Shown: piece after piece, positions 1-8,732 of the stretch
Numbering within the stretch: the stretch's first letter is position 1
Layout: each line of letters begins with the position of its first letter
NCBI RefSeq assembly: GCF_001556045.1
Contig: NZ_LSIC01000059.1
Location: forward strand, 83,990 to 147,989
Direction: 5' to 3'
DNA from: Bradyrhizobium sp. CCH5-F6
Lineage (GTDB): Bacteria; Pseudomonadota; Alphaproteobacteria; Rhizobiales; Xanthobacteraceae
DNA: 64,000 bases
The notes under the pieces: generated by a model
Told to the model about the DNA's origin: nothing
Databases searched by the model: none
What the model saw: only the letters and a program-made list of their open reading frames with translations
Program-made: the position numbers and the translations under genes

Positions 1-1765
1 GATCGACGCGATAGCCGAGCAAAAACTCGCCAAGCCCCGCCGTCATCGGCTGCACGAGGACCCGCGATGGCGCATGGCCCCTGGCCCTGGCATTGTCGGC
101 AATACGGCGCATCGCGGCCGTGAGCTCTGCCTCGCTGCCGACGTTCAGCACCACGCCGCCGATCTCGGTCTTGTGCGCGATCTCCGCGGACAGGATCTTC
201 ACGGCCACGGGGTATGCGAACGGAAGATCGAACGGCCCTTCGGCGTCGATCCCGATGGCGACGGCCGGCGCGTGGGAGACGCCCAGTTTCGCCAGCAGCG
301 CATAGGCCTCGCTTTCGTCGAGTTGCCGCGTCGGGCGCGAGGTGACGCGCCGTGACGACGGAACGGGTGCCGCGGCCGGACGGCGCAGCAGCGCGGCGCT
401 CATGGCGTCGGCGCAGGACTCCGGCGTGCGGAATGCGGGCACCCCCGCGGCAGCAAGCATGTTCAGAGCGTCCGGCGCCTCCGGCACCACGAAGGCTGCG
501 AGCGGCTTGGCATGCGCGCCGCTGTCGATGACGGGCTTGACGGCGAGGTCCGGCTGAAATCTCGCGGACGAGCCGATCACGGCGATGATGGCGTCGAACT
601 CCGGGGCGCCCAGCAAGGTGTCGAGCGCCGCCTTCATCACGTCGTAGCGGGTACCGGCCAGCGTCAGATCGGTGATGCGGTCGTGCCCGGCCTTGACGCC
701 TGCGGCGCCGAGCCGCGCGTAGGTCTCCGCACTCGGCGCGACCACCTCGATGCCGCGCATCGCCAGCTCGTCGACCACCATGGCGGCGCCACCGCCGGTC
801 GTGGTCACGACGCCGACGCGGGGAGCGCCTGCGCCCGGCCGCCGCGCCGGCACGCGCCGCACCAGCGGCAGCGCTTCGAGCAGGGTTTCGAAATTGAAGA
901 TGCGGGCGATGCCGCAATCGGCGAGGAACGCGGCCGCGACGTCGTCCTCGCCGGCCAGCGCACCGGTGTGCGACAGCGCAAGCTCGGCCGCGACCGCGGA
1001 CCGGCCGAGCTTGTAGGCCACGATCGGCTTGCCGCGGGCCGCGGCACCGAGCGCGAAGGCCCGCAGGTCATCGGCGTGGCGGATGCTTTCGAGGAACAGC
1101 ATGTAGCCGGTGATCGCGGGGTCATCGAGCGTCGCCGCGCAGATCTCGCCGAGGCTGAGATCGATCTCGTTGCCCACCGAGACGAGCCCGGCGAAACCGA
1201 GATTGCGCGCCTTTCCGCGCGAGACCAGACCGCCCAGCAGACTGCCGCTATGCGAGGCGACGAAGGTGCCGCCACGCGGCAGATCCGGCTCCGCAAAGGC
1301 GGCATTGGCGGTGATGACCGTCCGGCGGTGCAGATTGATGGCGCCGAGGCTCGACGGTCCGAGAATCCGCAATCCGCTCGCAGCCCGCAGCGCTCTGAGA
1401 CGTGCGAGCAGCTTGCGGCCATCTTCGTCGGCGTCCGAGAAGCCGGATGCCAGGATCGTCGCGACGGAGACGCCGATGCGCGCACATTCGGCGGCGGCGT
1501 CCACGGCATCTTCGGTCGGGGTCAGGATGAAGGCATGGTCCGGAACGACCGGCAGGTCCGCCAGCGACGGCCACGCCGGTTCGCCGAGCACGGTCTTGCG
1601 GCCCGGGTTGATCGGATAGATCGCGCCGTCATAGCCGGCGCGCCGCAGATATTGCAGCGGGCGCGACGAGGTCTTGGCGGCGTCGTCGGAGGCGCCCACC
1701 AAAGCGATGCTGCGCGGCGCGAACAGCGCTTCAGCCAGCGTGGGTCTGGTCGCCTCAGCCGCCAC
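1..1765 (-). CDS. ADP-forming acyl-CoA synthetase family protein (3' end outside window)
   Basis: I translated this frame by hand; it stays open from the GTG at 1765 to the window edge (588 residues seen, family usually about 700). The N-terminal third is a CoA-binding Rossmann domain (IALVGASDD, then YPINPGR). The middle holds two ligase-CoA type domains (FVASHSGSLLGG, LALSHTGALAGEDDV, VGVVTTTGGGAA). The part near the edge begins an ATP-grasp domain (VAVKILSAEIAHKTEIGGV). Such enzymes interconvert acyl-CoA plus ADP and Pi with acid, CoA and ATP; the substrate is not readable. The GTG start overlaps the stop of the upstream acyl-CoA dehydrogenase by 11 bases, so the two are translationally coupled. 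A role in acyl-CoA catabolism is inferred. Confidence 0.85.
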   Translation of the reverse strand, partial: MAAEATRPTLAEALFAPRSIALVGASDDAAKTSSRPLQYLRRAGYDGAIYPINPGRKTVLGEPAWPSLADLPVVPDHAFILTPTEDAVDAAAECARIGVSVATILASGFSDADEDGRKLLARLRALRAASGLRILGPSSLGAINLHRRTVITANAAFAEPDLPRGGTFVASHSGSLLGGLVSRGKARNLGFAGLVSVGNEIDLSLGEICAATLDDPAITGYMLFLESIRHADDLRAFALGAAARGKPIVAYKLGRSAVAAELALSHTGALAGEDDVAAAFLADCGIARIFNFETLLEALPLVRRVPARRPGAGAPRVGVVTTTGGGAAMVVDELAMRGIEVVAPSAETYARLGAAGVKAGHDRITDLTLAGTRYDVMKAALDTLLGAPEFDAIIAVIGSSARFQPDLAVKPVIDSGAHAKPLAAFVVPEAPDALNMLAAAGVPAFRTPESCADAMSAALLRRPAAAPVPSSRRVTSRPTRQLDESEAYALLAKLGVSHAPAVAIGIDAEGPFDLPFAYPVAVKILSAEIAHKTEIGGVVLNVGSEAELTAAMRRIADNARARGHAPSRVLVQPMTAGLGEFLLGYRVD

Positions 1766-2921
1766 GTCCGGCCTGCCCGCGCTGATCGAACCGGCGGTCG
1801 AAGACGGATTCCGCGATACGGTTCTTGAGGATTTCCGTGGAGCCGCCGGCGATCATCCAGCCGCGCGTGCGCCGCATGCAATATTCCGCGAGCGACTCCT
1901 GGCTGTAGCCGAGGCCACCCATGATCTGCACGGCCTCATTGGCCACCTCGAAACCGGCCTGGTTGCAGGCCAGCTTGGCGATCGCGGTCTGGTACGGCGA
2001 GGGCAGCTCTTCCCGGACATTGGCCGCGCGATAGAGCAGCATCTGTGCGGATTCGAGCTTCAGCGCCATGTCCGCAAACTTCCACTGCAAGCCCTGGAAT
2101 TCGCAGAGATGGCGGCCGAACTGCTTGCGCACGGCCGCATGGTCGCGCGCAAGGTTGAATGCGTAGCGGCCGAGCGCGAGCGAACGGGCCGAGTTGCCGA
2201 GCCGCTCCACGTTGAAGCCTGCGATCTGCTTCTTGAAGCCGCCGATGCCGAGCAGCACGTTCCGCTTCGGGATCCGGCAGTTCTCGAAATAGAGCTGGCT
2301 CCACTCCTCCCCGCTCATGAAGGCGGTCGGCTTGCCGATCGAGAAGCCGGGCGTGTCGCGCTCGACGATGACGGACCCAATCCCGGAGACGCCGGGCGCG
2401 AAGCGGACATAGACCAGATAGATCGCCGCATCCGGACTGTGGGTGCCGAACACTTTGCTGCCGTTGATGACGTAATCGTCGCCATCCTCGGTCGCCGTCG
2501 TCTTCAGTTCGGTCACGGCGGAGCCGGCCTCCGGCTCGCTCATGCCGAGGCTGATGCAGATGTTGCCGGCGAGGAGATCGGGCAGCCATCGCTGCTTCTG
2601 CTCCGGCGTCGCGTATTCCACGAAGGTGCGGATCGGCCCGAAATTGCCGGCCTGGACGACGTCGGCGCTGCGCGGGCACACCGACGCGACCTGCTCGATC
2701 GCGATCACCGAATCCAGCAGCGTGCCGCCCTGCCCGCCATCCTCCGGATCGAAGGAGATGCCCATCAAGCCCTGCCGGCCGAGCATCTGCGCGACCTCGC
2801 GCGGGAAGCGCGGATCGTGCGCGCGTGCAAGCGATCCGTCCCTCAGGTTCGCTTCGGCAAAACGGCGAACCGAGTCCGCGAACGCCTGCTGCTCTTCGTT
2901 CAGTTCGAAATCCATGGCCAT
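1755..2921 (-). CDS. Acyl-CoA dehydrogenase family protein
   Basis: 388 residues, normal length for a FAD-dependent acyl-CoA dehydrogenase, which introduces an alpha-beta double bond into acyl-CoA thioesters. The N-terminal helical domain begins MDFELNEEQQAFADSVRRF. The flavin-contact segment ISLGMSEPEAGSAVTEL and the C-terminal segment VQIMGGLGYSQE are typical. The ATG at 2921 (or the one two codons on, at 2915) begins the conserved domain; a longer frame to 2978 would run into the promoter of the divergent LysR gene. It is coupled to the acyl-CoA synthetase downstream. Electrons would pass to ETF. The exact substrate is unknown; related caiA-like or short-chain enzymes are possible. Confidence 0.9.
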   Translation of the reverse strand: MAMDFELNEEQQAFADSVRRFAEANLRDGSLARAHDPRFPREVAQMLGRQGLMGISFDPEDGGQGGTLLDSVIAIEQVASVCPRSADVVQAGNFGPIRTFVEYATPEQKQRWLPDLLAGNICISLGMSEPEAGSAVTELKTTATEDGDDYVINGSKVFGTHSPDAAIYLVYVRFAPGVSGIGSVIVERDTPGFSIGKPTAFMSGEEWSQLYFENCRIPKRNVLLGIGGFKKQIAGFNVERLGNSARSLALGRYAFNLARDHAAVRKQFGRHLCEFQGLQWKFADMALKLESAQMLLYRAANVREELPSPYQTAIAKLACNQAGFEVANEAVQIMGGLGYSQESLAEYCMRRTRGWMIAGGSTEILKNRIAESVFDRRFDQRGQAGRGG

Positions 2922-3014
2922 CACATCGCTGAGACGGCGTCGTCTTTCCAGCCAGCGCTTTGACAAACAACTGAGCAAAAGTTATTCACTAGTTATATTT
3001 TGTTATGACCTATC
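2922..3014. promoter_or_regulatory. Divergent promoter/operator between acyl-CoA dehydrogenase and LysR gene
   Basis: This 93-base AT-rich gap separates two divergent genes. GTTAT occurs three times in the same direction, starting at 2981, 2992 and 3002, so one copy per helical turn. A TTGACA at 2960-2965 with a weak TATTCA 17 bases on could drive the LysR gene. LysR regulators usually bind such shared gaps. The binding role is inferred. Confidence 0.45.
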
Positions 3015-3911
3015 ATGATACCTCCGCTCAACCCGCTGCACGTCTTCGACGTGGCGGCGCGCCATCTCAGCTTCACGCGCGCGGCCCGGGAACTCCGGGT
3101 CACGCAGCCGGCCGTCAGTCGGCAGGTCACGATCCTCGAGGCCTTTCTCGGCGTGCGGCTGTTCGAACGGGACAAGGCCGGTTTGCGGCTGACGTCGGAA
3201 GGAGACGAGTTCCACCGCCAGATCGCGCCGGCCTTCCGGATCATCGCCCAGGCCACGACGGGCCTGACCGCGACCGGCAAGGCCCAGCCGCTGAAGATCA
3301 GGGTCTACACGACCTTCGCGGCGAAATGGCTGATCCCGCGGCTGCCATCCTTCTATGTCAGCTACCCCAATATCAGGCTGGATATCAGCAACGTGGTTGC
3401 GCCAGTCGATTTCGAGAACGACAAGGTCGATCTCGCCGTCCAGTTCGGCTCGGGCAAATGGCCGGGCGCCGAGACCGAACTGCTGTTCAAGGACGTCATC
3501 CAGCCGGTCTGCAGCCCGAAGCTCTTGAAGCGGGCGCGCCTCGCCGAGCTCGACGACCTGCGCAAGGTCCAGCTGCTCCATTCGCATTACCGCCGCTCCG
3601 ACTGGCCGGACTGGCTGATGGCGGTGAAGCGGCCGGACCTGCTGACCGATCGCAGCGTAAGCTTCCAGAGTTCGATCCTCACCTACCAGGCCGCCGCCGA
3701 AGGCGTCGGCGTCGCGATGGGCCAGCTCTTCCTGCTCCGGAACGAGATCGAGGACGGAACGCTGGTCCCCCTGTTCAACGCACCGCTGGAACGCCCCTCG
3801 GCCCATTACCTGGCCTGGCCGAAGAGCCGGCCGATGGCCCGCAAGGCGCGCAGCTTCGTGGTCTGGCTGAAGGCCCAGATCGCCAATGACGTGAGCCGCG
3901 GGCGGGCCTGA
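3015..3911 (+). CDS. LysR-family transcriptional regulator (GcvA-like)
   Basis: 298 residues, a typical LysR length. The winged helix-turn-helix occupies about residues 5-65 (FTRAARELRVTQPAVSRQV), followed by a linker helix and a two-lobed co-inducer domain. It opens PLNPLHVFDVAARHLSF, the GcvA-like subtype. It is divergent from the acyl-CoA dehydrogenase/synthetase pair, so it probably controls them in response to a pathway metabolite; the inducer cannot be read. The ATG at 3015 matches the family N-terminus. Confidence 0.9.
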   Translation: MIPPLNPLHVFDVAARHLSFTRAARELRVTQPAVSRQVTILEAFLGVRLFERDKAGLRLTSEGDEFHRQIAPAFRIIAQATTGLTATGKAQPLKIRVYTTFAAKWLIPRLPSFYVSYPNIRLDISNVVAPVDFENDKVDLAVQFGSGKWPGAETELLFKDVIQPVCSPKLLKRARLAELDDLRKVQLLHSHYRRSDWPDWLMAVKRPDLLTDRSVSFQSSILTYQAAAEGVGVAMGQLFLLRNEIEDGTLVPLFNAPLERPSAHYLAWPKSRPMARKARSFVVWLKAQIANDVSRGRA

Positions 3912-4113
3912 CGGGGCCCGTCGGGCGAGCCGCCGTTCCCCGCCCAATTTTAAGACAGCGGCGACGCGTTCCTTAACCCGTTATTTACCGTAACAGGAAA
4001 AAGTCGGTTTTCGAGGCAGACGACCCGCGCCGAATTCGATTGTCTTGCAAGCGGCACGCGTGGGGAGACTGGAGGCGCCGGGTGGGGCGCCGGAGTCGGA
4101 ACCGGACAGAGTC

Positions 4114-6414
4114 ATGAATTCGCGCGTATCGTGGAGTGTTGACGGCATCGATCCATCCGTCCGGGAGCGGGCCGAAGCTGCTGCGCGTCGTGCCGGCATG
4201 TCACTCAACGATTGGCTGAACTCCACGCTCGGCGAGACTGCACCGCCGAACTTCCGCGGACCTTACGAACAGCGTCAGCAGCACATGCCGCAAGGGCCGA
4301 GCCAGGGACCTGGTCAGGAGAGCCGCGAAGTCGCCGACATCCATCAGCGGCTCGATGCGATCACCCAGCAGATCGAACGGATTTCCAAGCCCGCGCAGCG
4401 CCAGGACCCTGCACGACAAGACGTCTCGCGCGAGCAGGGCGTCGCGCGCCAGCTCAACGACGCGATCTCGCGGCTCGATGCACGGCTGTCGCAGATCTCG
4501 AAGCCGCAGCAGCCGCAGATCCAGCGGCCGCCGCCATCACCGGTCGACACACGCCAGCGCCAGGCCGATGCCGTCGAGCGCGCGGCAGCGCAGGTCTATC
4601 GCAGCTCACCGCCCCTGAGCCCGGCTTCGTTCGACGTCGCGGTCGCCGAGATCACGGCGCGCCAGAGCGAGCTCGACGGCTTTACGCCGCGTCAGATGTC
4701 GCCGCGAGCCGCGCCCCCGATTGCGCCCACGGCGGCTCCTTACGCGCCTCCGGCGGCGCCGCCCGCACCTGCCTACACGCCGCCGCCACCGCAGCCCGGG
4801 CCGGATTTTTCGTCGCTCGAACGCCATCTGCTCAAGATCACGAGCCAGATCGAGTCGCTTCAGCGTCCCGACAATACCGAGCAGGCGATCGCGGCGTTCC
4901 GCAGCGAGCTCGCTGAAATCCGCGCCGCCATCACCGAGGCGATGCCGCGGCGGGCAATCGAATCGATCGAGAACGAGATCCGCTCGCTGCACCGCCGGAT
5001 CGACGAGACGCGCTCCAACGGCACCGACGGGCAGGTCCTGTCGGGCATCGAGCACGCACTGTCCGACATCAAGCAGGTGCTGCGCACGCTGACGCCCGCG
5101 GAGCAGCTCGCCGGCTATGACGAGGCGATCCGCAATCTCGGCGCCAAGCTCGACCTGATCCTGCGCGCCAATGACGATCCCTCGACCGTGCAGCAGCTCG
5201 AAGGCGCGATCTCGGCGCTGCGCGCCATCGTCTCCAACGTCGCTTCCAACGAAGCGCTGGCACGGCTTTCCGAAGACGTGCAGCTCCTGTCGTCCAAGGT
5301 CGACCAGGTCACCCGCGCGTCCGGCCAGGGCGACAGCTTCGCAGTGCTGGAGCAGCGCATCGCCGCGCTCACCGCCGCGCTGGAAACCCGCGAGCGGCCT
5401 CAGCCATCCGAGAGCACCGAGCACCTCGAAGCCGCGATCCGCGCGCTGTCGGACCGGTTCGACCGCATGCAGGTGGGCAACGATTCCGCCTCGACCTTCG
5501 CGCATCTCGAACAGCGCGTCTCCTATCTGCTGGAACGGATCGAAGCCGCCTCCGATCCCCGCAACGGCAATTTGAGCCGCGTCGAGGACGGGCTGCACGA
5601 CATCCTGCGGCACCTCGAACGGCAGCAGGCGACCTATGCCGCGCTGGCGGAGAGCCGCAATTCGGCGCCGCCTCCCGATTCCGGCATGGTCGATCTCGTC
5701 AAGCGCGAGCTCTCCGACATCCGCTTCAACCAGGCCGAGACCAACCGGCACACCCAGGACTCGCTCGAGGCCGTCCACAGCGCGCTCGGCCACGTCGTCG
5801 ATCGCCTCTCCTTGATCGAGGGCGATCTGCGCGCGGTGCGCACCGCGCCGCCGGCCCCTGCCCCGCAGCCGATGCAGATGCCGATGCCGATGGCCGCTCC
5901 GATGGAGCCCGCGGCGATGGCACGCGAGCCGCGCCAGCAGCCGCCGACATACGATCCGAAGCCCGAGCTGCCCAATCCCGCCGCCGCACAGGGCGCGCAA
6001 GCCGCCTTCGTCGCCGCGCCGCGCGAATTCCACGCCGCCGCCCCCGCCTCGCCGCCGCCGGTGCCGCAAGCCACGCCACCCTTGCCGCCGCGTGCGATCA
6101 GCGAAATCCTGGAGCCGCACACAGCTCCCGCGCGCGCAGCACTCGCGCCGGAATTGCCGCCGGATCATCCGCTCGAGCCGGCGCCTCCGAGAGCGCCATC
6201 AGCGGAATTCCGACCCCGCCGAAAGAGCCGGTGTCGTCGTCGAGCTTCATCGCCGCGGCGCGCCGCGCCGCGCAGGCGGCTGCCGCGCAGCCGGAAAAGA
6301 CCGGCCGCGCTGCCAAGGCCGGGGCCGATCGCTCCAAGGACAAGGGCAAGGACGGCGGTTCGACCATCACCTCGAAGATCCGCTCGCTGCTGGTCGGTGC
6401 GAGCGTGGTCGTGA
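4114..6414 (+). CDS. PodJ-like polarity/localization protein, N-terminal cytoplasmic part (frameshifted)
   Basis: As read this is 766 residues, but only the part up to about 6180 is in the native frame. The start MNSRVSWSVDGIDPSVRER is chosen over an upstream TTG because it opens a short conserved-looking region (AARRAGMSLNDWLNSTLGE) seen in alphaproteobacterial PodJ-like proteins. The body is Gln/Ala/Pro-rich with long predicted coiled coils (for example IESIENEIRSLHRRIDETR). After HPLEP the frame turns into an arginine-rich tail that looks out of frame. The continuing protein lies in the next frame from 6183. One missing G near 6177-6183 explains the break. The joined protein would have about 1,123 residues: coiled coil, one membrane helix, then periplasmic Sel1 repeats. 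Confidence 0.75.
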   Translation: MNSRVSWSVDGIDPSVRERAEAAARRAGMSLNDWLNSTLGETAPPNFRGPYEQRQQHMPQGPSQGPGQESREVADIHQRLDAITQQIERISKPAQRQDPARQDVSREQGVARQLNDAISRLDARLSQISKPQQPQIQRPPPSPVDTRQRQADAVERAAAQVYRSSPPLSPASFDVAVAEITARQSELDGFTPRQMSPRAAPPIAPTAAPYAPPAAPPAPAYTPPPPQPGPDFSSLERHLLKITSQIESLQRPDNTEQAIAAFRSELAEIRAAITEAMPRRAIESIENEIRSLHRRIDETRSNGTDGQVLSGIEHALSDIKQVLRTLTPAEQLAGYDEAIRNLGAKLDLILRANDDPSTVQQLEGAISALRAIVSNVASNEALARLSEDVQLLSSKVDQVTRASGQGDSFAVLEQRIAALTAALETRERPQPSESTEHLEAAIRALSDRFDRMQVGNDSASTFAHLEQRVSYLLERIEAASDPRNGNLSRVEDGLHDILRHLERQQATYAALAESRNSAPPPDSGMVDLVKRELSDIRFNQAETNRHTQDSLEAVHSALGHVVDRLSLIEGDLRAVRTAPPAPAPQPMQMPMPMAAPMEPAAMAREPRQQPPTYDPKPELPNPAAAQGAQAAFVAAPREFHAAAPASPPPVPQATPPLPPRAISEILEPHTAPARAALAPELPPDHPLEPAPPRAPSAEFRPRRKSRCRRRASSPRRAAPRRRLPRSRKRPAALPRPGPIAPRTRARTAVRPSPRRSARCWSVRAWS

Positions 6415-7484
6415 TCGTGCTCGGCACCTTCAAGATGGCGATGAACCTGCTCGACGGCGGCAACCCGCCGGCGCCGCAGGCGATGGACAATACGTCGAGC
6501 GAGCCGGCACCGCTGGCTCCGCCGCCCCCGGTCGAGACCAAGCCCGCCACGCCCGAGCAGATCACGCCGTCGATGACCTCGCCGACGCCGATCGGACGGC
6601 AATCCCAGAACAACGCCGCGCCGGCACCCGCCGCCAATCCGGCGAGCTCGGCCTCGGTCGAAATCCCGCCCGCGCCTGCCGCAGCCCCGCCGCAGGCCTC
6701 CAGCGACGTCACCGGCGCGCTGTCGGGCACGAGCCGCGCGAGGCTCGGCCACGTCCAGGTGCCGCCGAGCGAGAAACTGCCTGACGGCATCGGCGGCCCG
6801 GCCTTGCGCGCCGCCGCAATGAAGGGCGATGCGACCGCGGCCTACGAGATCGGCATGCGCTTTGCGGAAGGAAAGGGCGTCGCCACCAATTACGACGAAG
6901 CCGCCAAATGGTACGACCGCGCGGCGCAGGCCGGCGTCATCCCTGCGACCTTCCGCCTCGGCACGCTCTATGAGAAGGGCCTTGGCGTGAAGAAGGACGC
7001 CGACATCGCCCGTCGCTACTACACCCAGGCCGCCGAGCGCGGCAACGCCAAGGCGATGCACAATCTCGCGGTGCTCGACGCCGACGGCGGCGGCCGCGGC
7101 GCCAATTACAAGAGCGCGGCGCAGTGGTTCCGCAAGGCGGCCGATCGCGGCGTCGCCGACAGCCAGTTCAACCTCGGCATCCTCTATGCCCGCGGCATCG
7201 GCGTCGAGCAGAACCTCGCCGAGTCCTACAAATGGTTCAGCCTGGCAGCCGCGCAGGGCGATGCAGACGCGGCCGGCAAGCGTGACGACGTCGCCAAGCG
7301 CCTCGACCCGCAATCGCTCGCTGCCGCCAAGCTCGCGATCCAGACCTTCAGCGCCGAGCCGCAGCCTGACGATGCGGTCAATGTCGCGACGCCAGCCGGC
7401 GGCTGGGACACCGCGCCGCAGGCAAGCGCAAAGCCGGCGCCAAAGCAGGTTGCGACCAAGCGCTCGGCCTCGGCGGCACATTAG
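6231..7484 (+). CDS. PodJ-like protein, C-terminal part with membrane helix and Sel1 repeats
   Basis: 417 residues from a GTG at 6231, though native coding in this frame clearly extends upstream to about 6183 (reading ASESAISGIPTPPKEPV). A single hydrophobic helix lies near residues 52-72 (SLLVGASVVVIVLGTF). A Pro/Ala-rich linker follows, then about four Sel1-type repeats at residues 185-345 (AAYEIGMRFAEGKGV, ATFRLGTLYEKGLGV, SQFNLGILYARGIGV). This is the architecture of PodJ in Caulobacter, where the periplasmic Sel1 part helps recruit polar organelles; no C-terminal peptidoglycan-binding domain is visible here. If the frameshift is real, this part would have to be translated on its own or would be lost. 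Confidence 0.75.
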   Translation: MSSSSFIAAARRAAQAAAAQPEKTGRAAKAGADRSKDKGKDGGSTITSKIRSLLVGASVVVIVLGTFKMAMNLLDGGNPPAPQAMDNTSSEPAPLAPPPPVETKPATPEQITPSMTSPTPIGRQSQNNAAPAPAANPASSASVEIPPAPAAAPPQASSDVTGALSGTSRARLGHVQVPPSEKLPDGIGGPALRAAAMKGDATAAYEIGMRFAEGKGVATNYDEAAKWYDRAAQAGVIPATFRLGTLYEKGLGVKKDADIARRYYTQAAERGNAKAMHNLAVLDADGGGRGANYKSAAQWFRKAADRGVADSQFNLGILYARGIGVEQNLAESYKWFSLAAAQGDADAAGKRDDVAKRLDPQSLAAAKLAIQTFSAEPQPDDAVNVATPAGGWDTAPQASAKPAPKQVATKRSASAAH

Positions 7485-7814
7485 ACGCGAACAGCTTAGA
7501 CGGACAGTACGAGCCACGCGCTCGGTGCACCTCTCCCGCTTACGGGGGAGGTCGACGCGCGAAGCGCGGCGGGTGGGGGTTCTCTCCTCTGGGAGAGTCC
7601 CACTGCGGAGACAACCCTCTCCCCAGCCCTCCCCCGCAAGCGGGGGAGGGAGCGCACTGCTGTTATCGCACGCTCTCGCGCCTCATTCACCACGCGCGAA
7701 ATTCCCGGTCCCGCCCGCAGTCAAATTCCGCTATTGAGGGGCGCGGCAATCGTTCCGAGCTTCCCGCGAGCATTCCGCGCCAGTCGAACCGTCTCGCCGG
7801 AGCGTGGTCCCACG
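7485..7814. other. Gene-free gap with one palindromic repeat
   Basis: The 330-base gap between the PodJ-like gene and the TauE/SafE gene holds the CTCTCCC-type dispersed repeat (7529-7651) and, in its last 160 bases, presumably the promoter of the exporter gene. I see no supported gene in it. Confidence 0.6.
7529..7651. repeat. CTCTCCC-type dispersed intergenic repeat, copy A
   Basis: Two hairpins bracket the element: CTCTCCCGCTTACGGGGGAG at the left and CCCTCCCCCGCAAGCGGGGG at the right, separated by GAAGCGCGGCGGGTGGGGG-like sequence. Related elements recur in this window near 43765, 55214, 56252 and 61385. Confidence 0.75.
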
Positions 7815-8732
7815 ATGCAGCTCTACCTTCCGATCGCCGATCTTCCGGTCAACGTCTTGCTGGTGCTGGCGATGGGCGCCGCTGTCGGCTTCGTATCCGG
7901 CATGTTCGGAATCGGCGGCGGCTTCCTGATGACGCCGCTGCTGATCTTCATCGGCATCACGCCGGCGGTCGCGGTCGCCTCCGTCGCGAGCCACATCGCT
8001 GCCTCGTCCTTTTCCGGTGCGCTCTCCTATTGGCGGCGGCGCGCGATCGACCCGGCGCTGGCAAGCGTCCTGCTCTGCGGCGGCGTGACCGGCACGGCGC
8101 TCGGCGTCTGGACCTTCACGCAGCTGCGCGCGCTCGGCCAGCTCGACCTGATGATCGCGCTCTCCTACGTCGTGCTGCTCACCACCGTCGGCAGCCTGAT
8201 GTTCTCCGAGGGCCTGCACGCGCTGATGCGCACCCGGCGCGGCGCGCCGCCGCCGCGCCGCGCGCACAACTGGATCCACGGCCTGCCCCTGAAGATGCGG
8301 TTCAAGCGCTCGAAGATCTATCTCTCGGTGATTCCGGTCGTAGTCGTCGGCGTCGTGATCGGCTTCATCGGCGCGATCATGGGCATCGGCGGCGGCTTCA
8401 TCCTGATCCCGATCATGATCTATCTGCTGAGGGTGCCGACCTCGACGGTGATCGGAACCTCGATGGTGCTCACGCTGGTCACGATGCTGTTCGCGACCAT
8501 GCTGCACGCGGTGACCAATCACCTCGTCGACGCCGTGCTGGCGCTAATCCTGATGGTCGGCGGCGTCACCGGCGCGCAGTTCGGCGCCCGTGCCGGCCAG
8601 AAGATCCGCGGCGAGCAGCTGCGGCTGCTGCTCGGCCTCCTGATCCTCTCGGTCGGCGTACGCTTCGCGATCGAGCTGGTGGTCCAACCTGCGGACCTCT
8701 TCACCATCCGCGAGCTCGGAGCGAGCGGATGA
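7815..8732 (+). CDS. Sulfite exporter TauE/SafE family permease
   Basis: 305 residues, a polytopic membrane protein with eight or so hydrophobic segments. Two internally similar halves each carry the family glycine motif: GFVSGMFGIGGGFLMTPLL near residue 24 and GFIGAIMGIGGGFILIPIM in the second half. The family exports sulfite, sulfoacetate or related small anions; the substrate here is not known. The ATG at 7815 precedes the first helix directly. The stop overlaps the next start as ATGA, so the TIGR02186-type gene is translationally coupled. This two-gene pairing is common in alphaproteobacteria. Confidence 0.9.
   Translation: MQLYLPIADLPVNVLLVLAMGAAVGFVSGMFGIGGGFLMTPLLIFIGITPAVAVASVASHIAASSFSGALSYWRRRAIDPALASVLLCGGVTGTALGVWTFTQLRALGQLDLMIALSYVVLLTTVGSLMFSEGLHALMRTRRGAPPPRRAHNWIHGLPLKMRFKRSKIYLSVIPVVVVGVVIGFIGAIMGIGGGFILIPIMIYLLRVPTSTVIGTSMVLTLVTMLFATMLHAVTNHLVDAVLALILMVGGVTGAQFGARAGQKIRGEQLRLLLGLLILSVGVRFAIELVVQPADLFTIRELGASG

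Noticed and set aside
6170..6240. Programmed ribosomal frameshift in the PodJ-like gene
   Set aside because: No slippery heptamer of the A-AAA-AAG or similar type, and no clear downstream pseudoknot; a missing base explains the data more simply.
7529..7651. CRISPR repeats in the CTCTCCC-type intergenic elements
   Set aside because: The copies are single, dispersed and palindromic, without regular spacers or cas genes.
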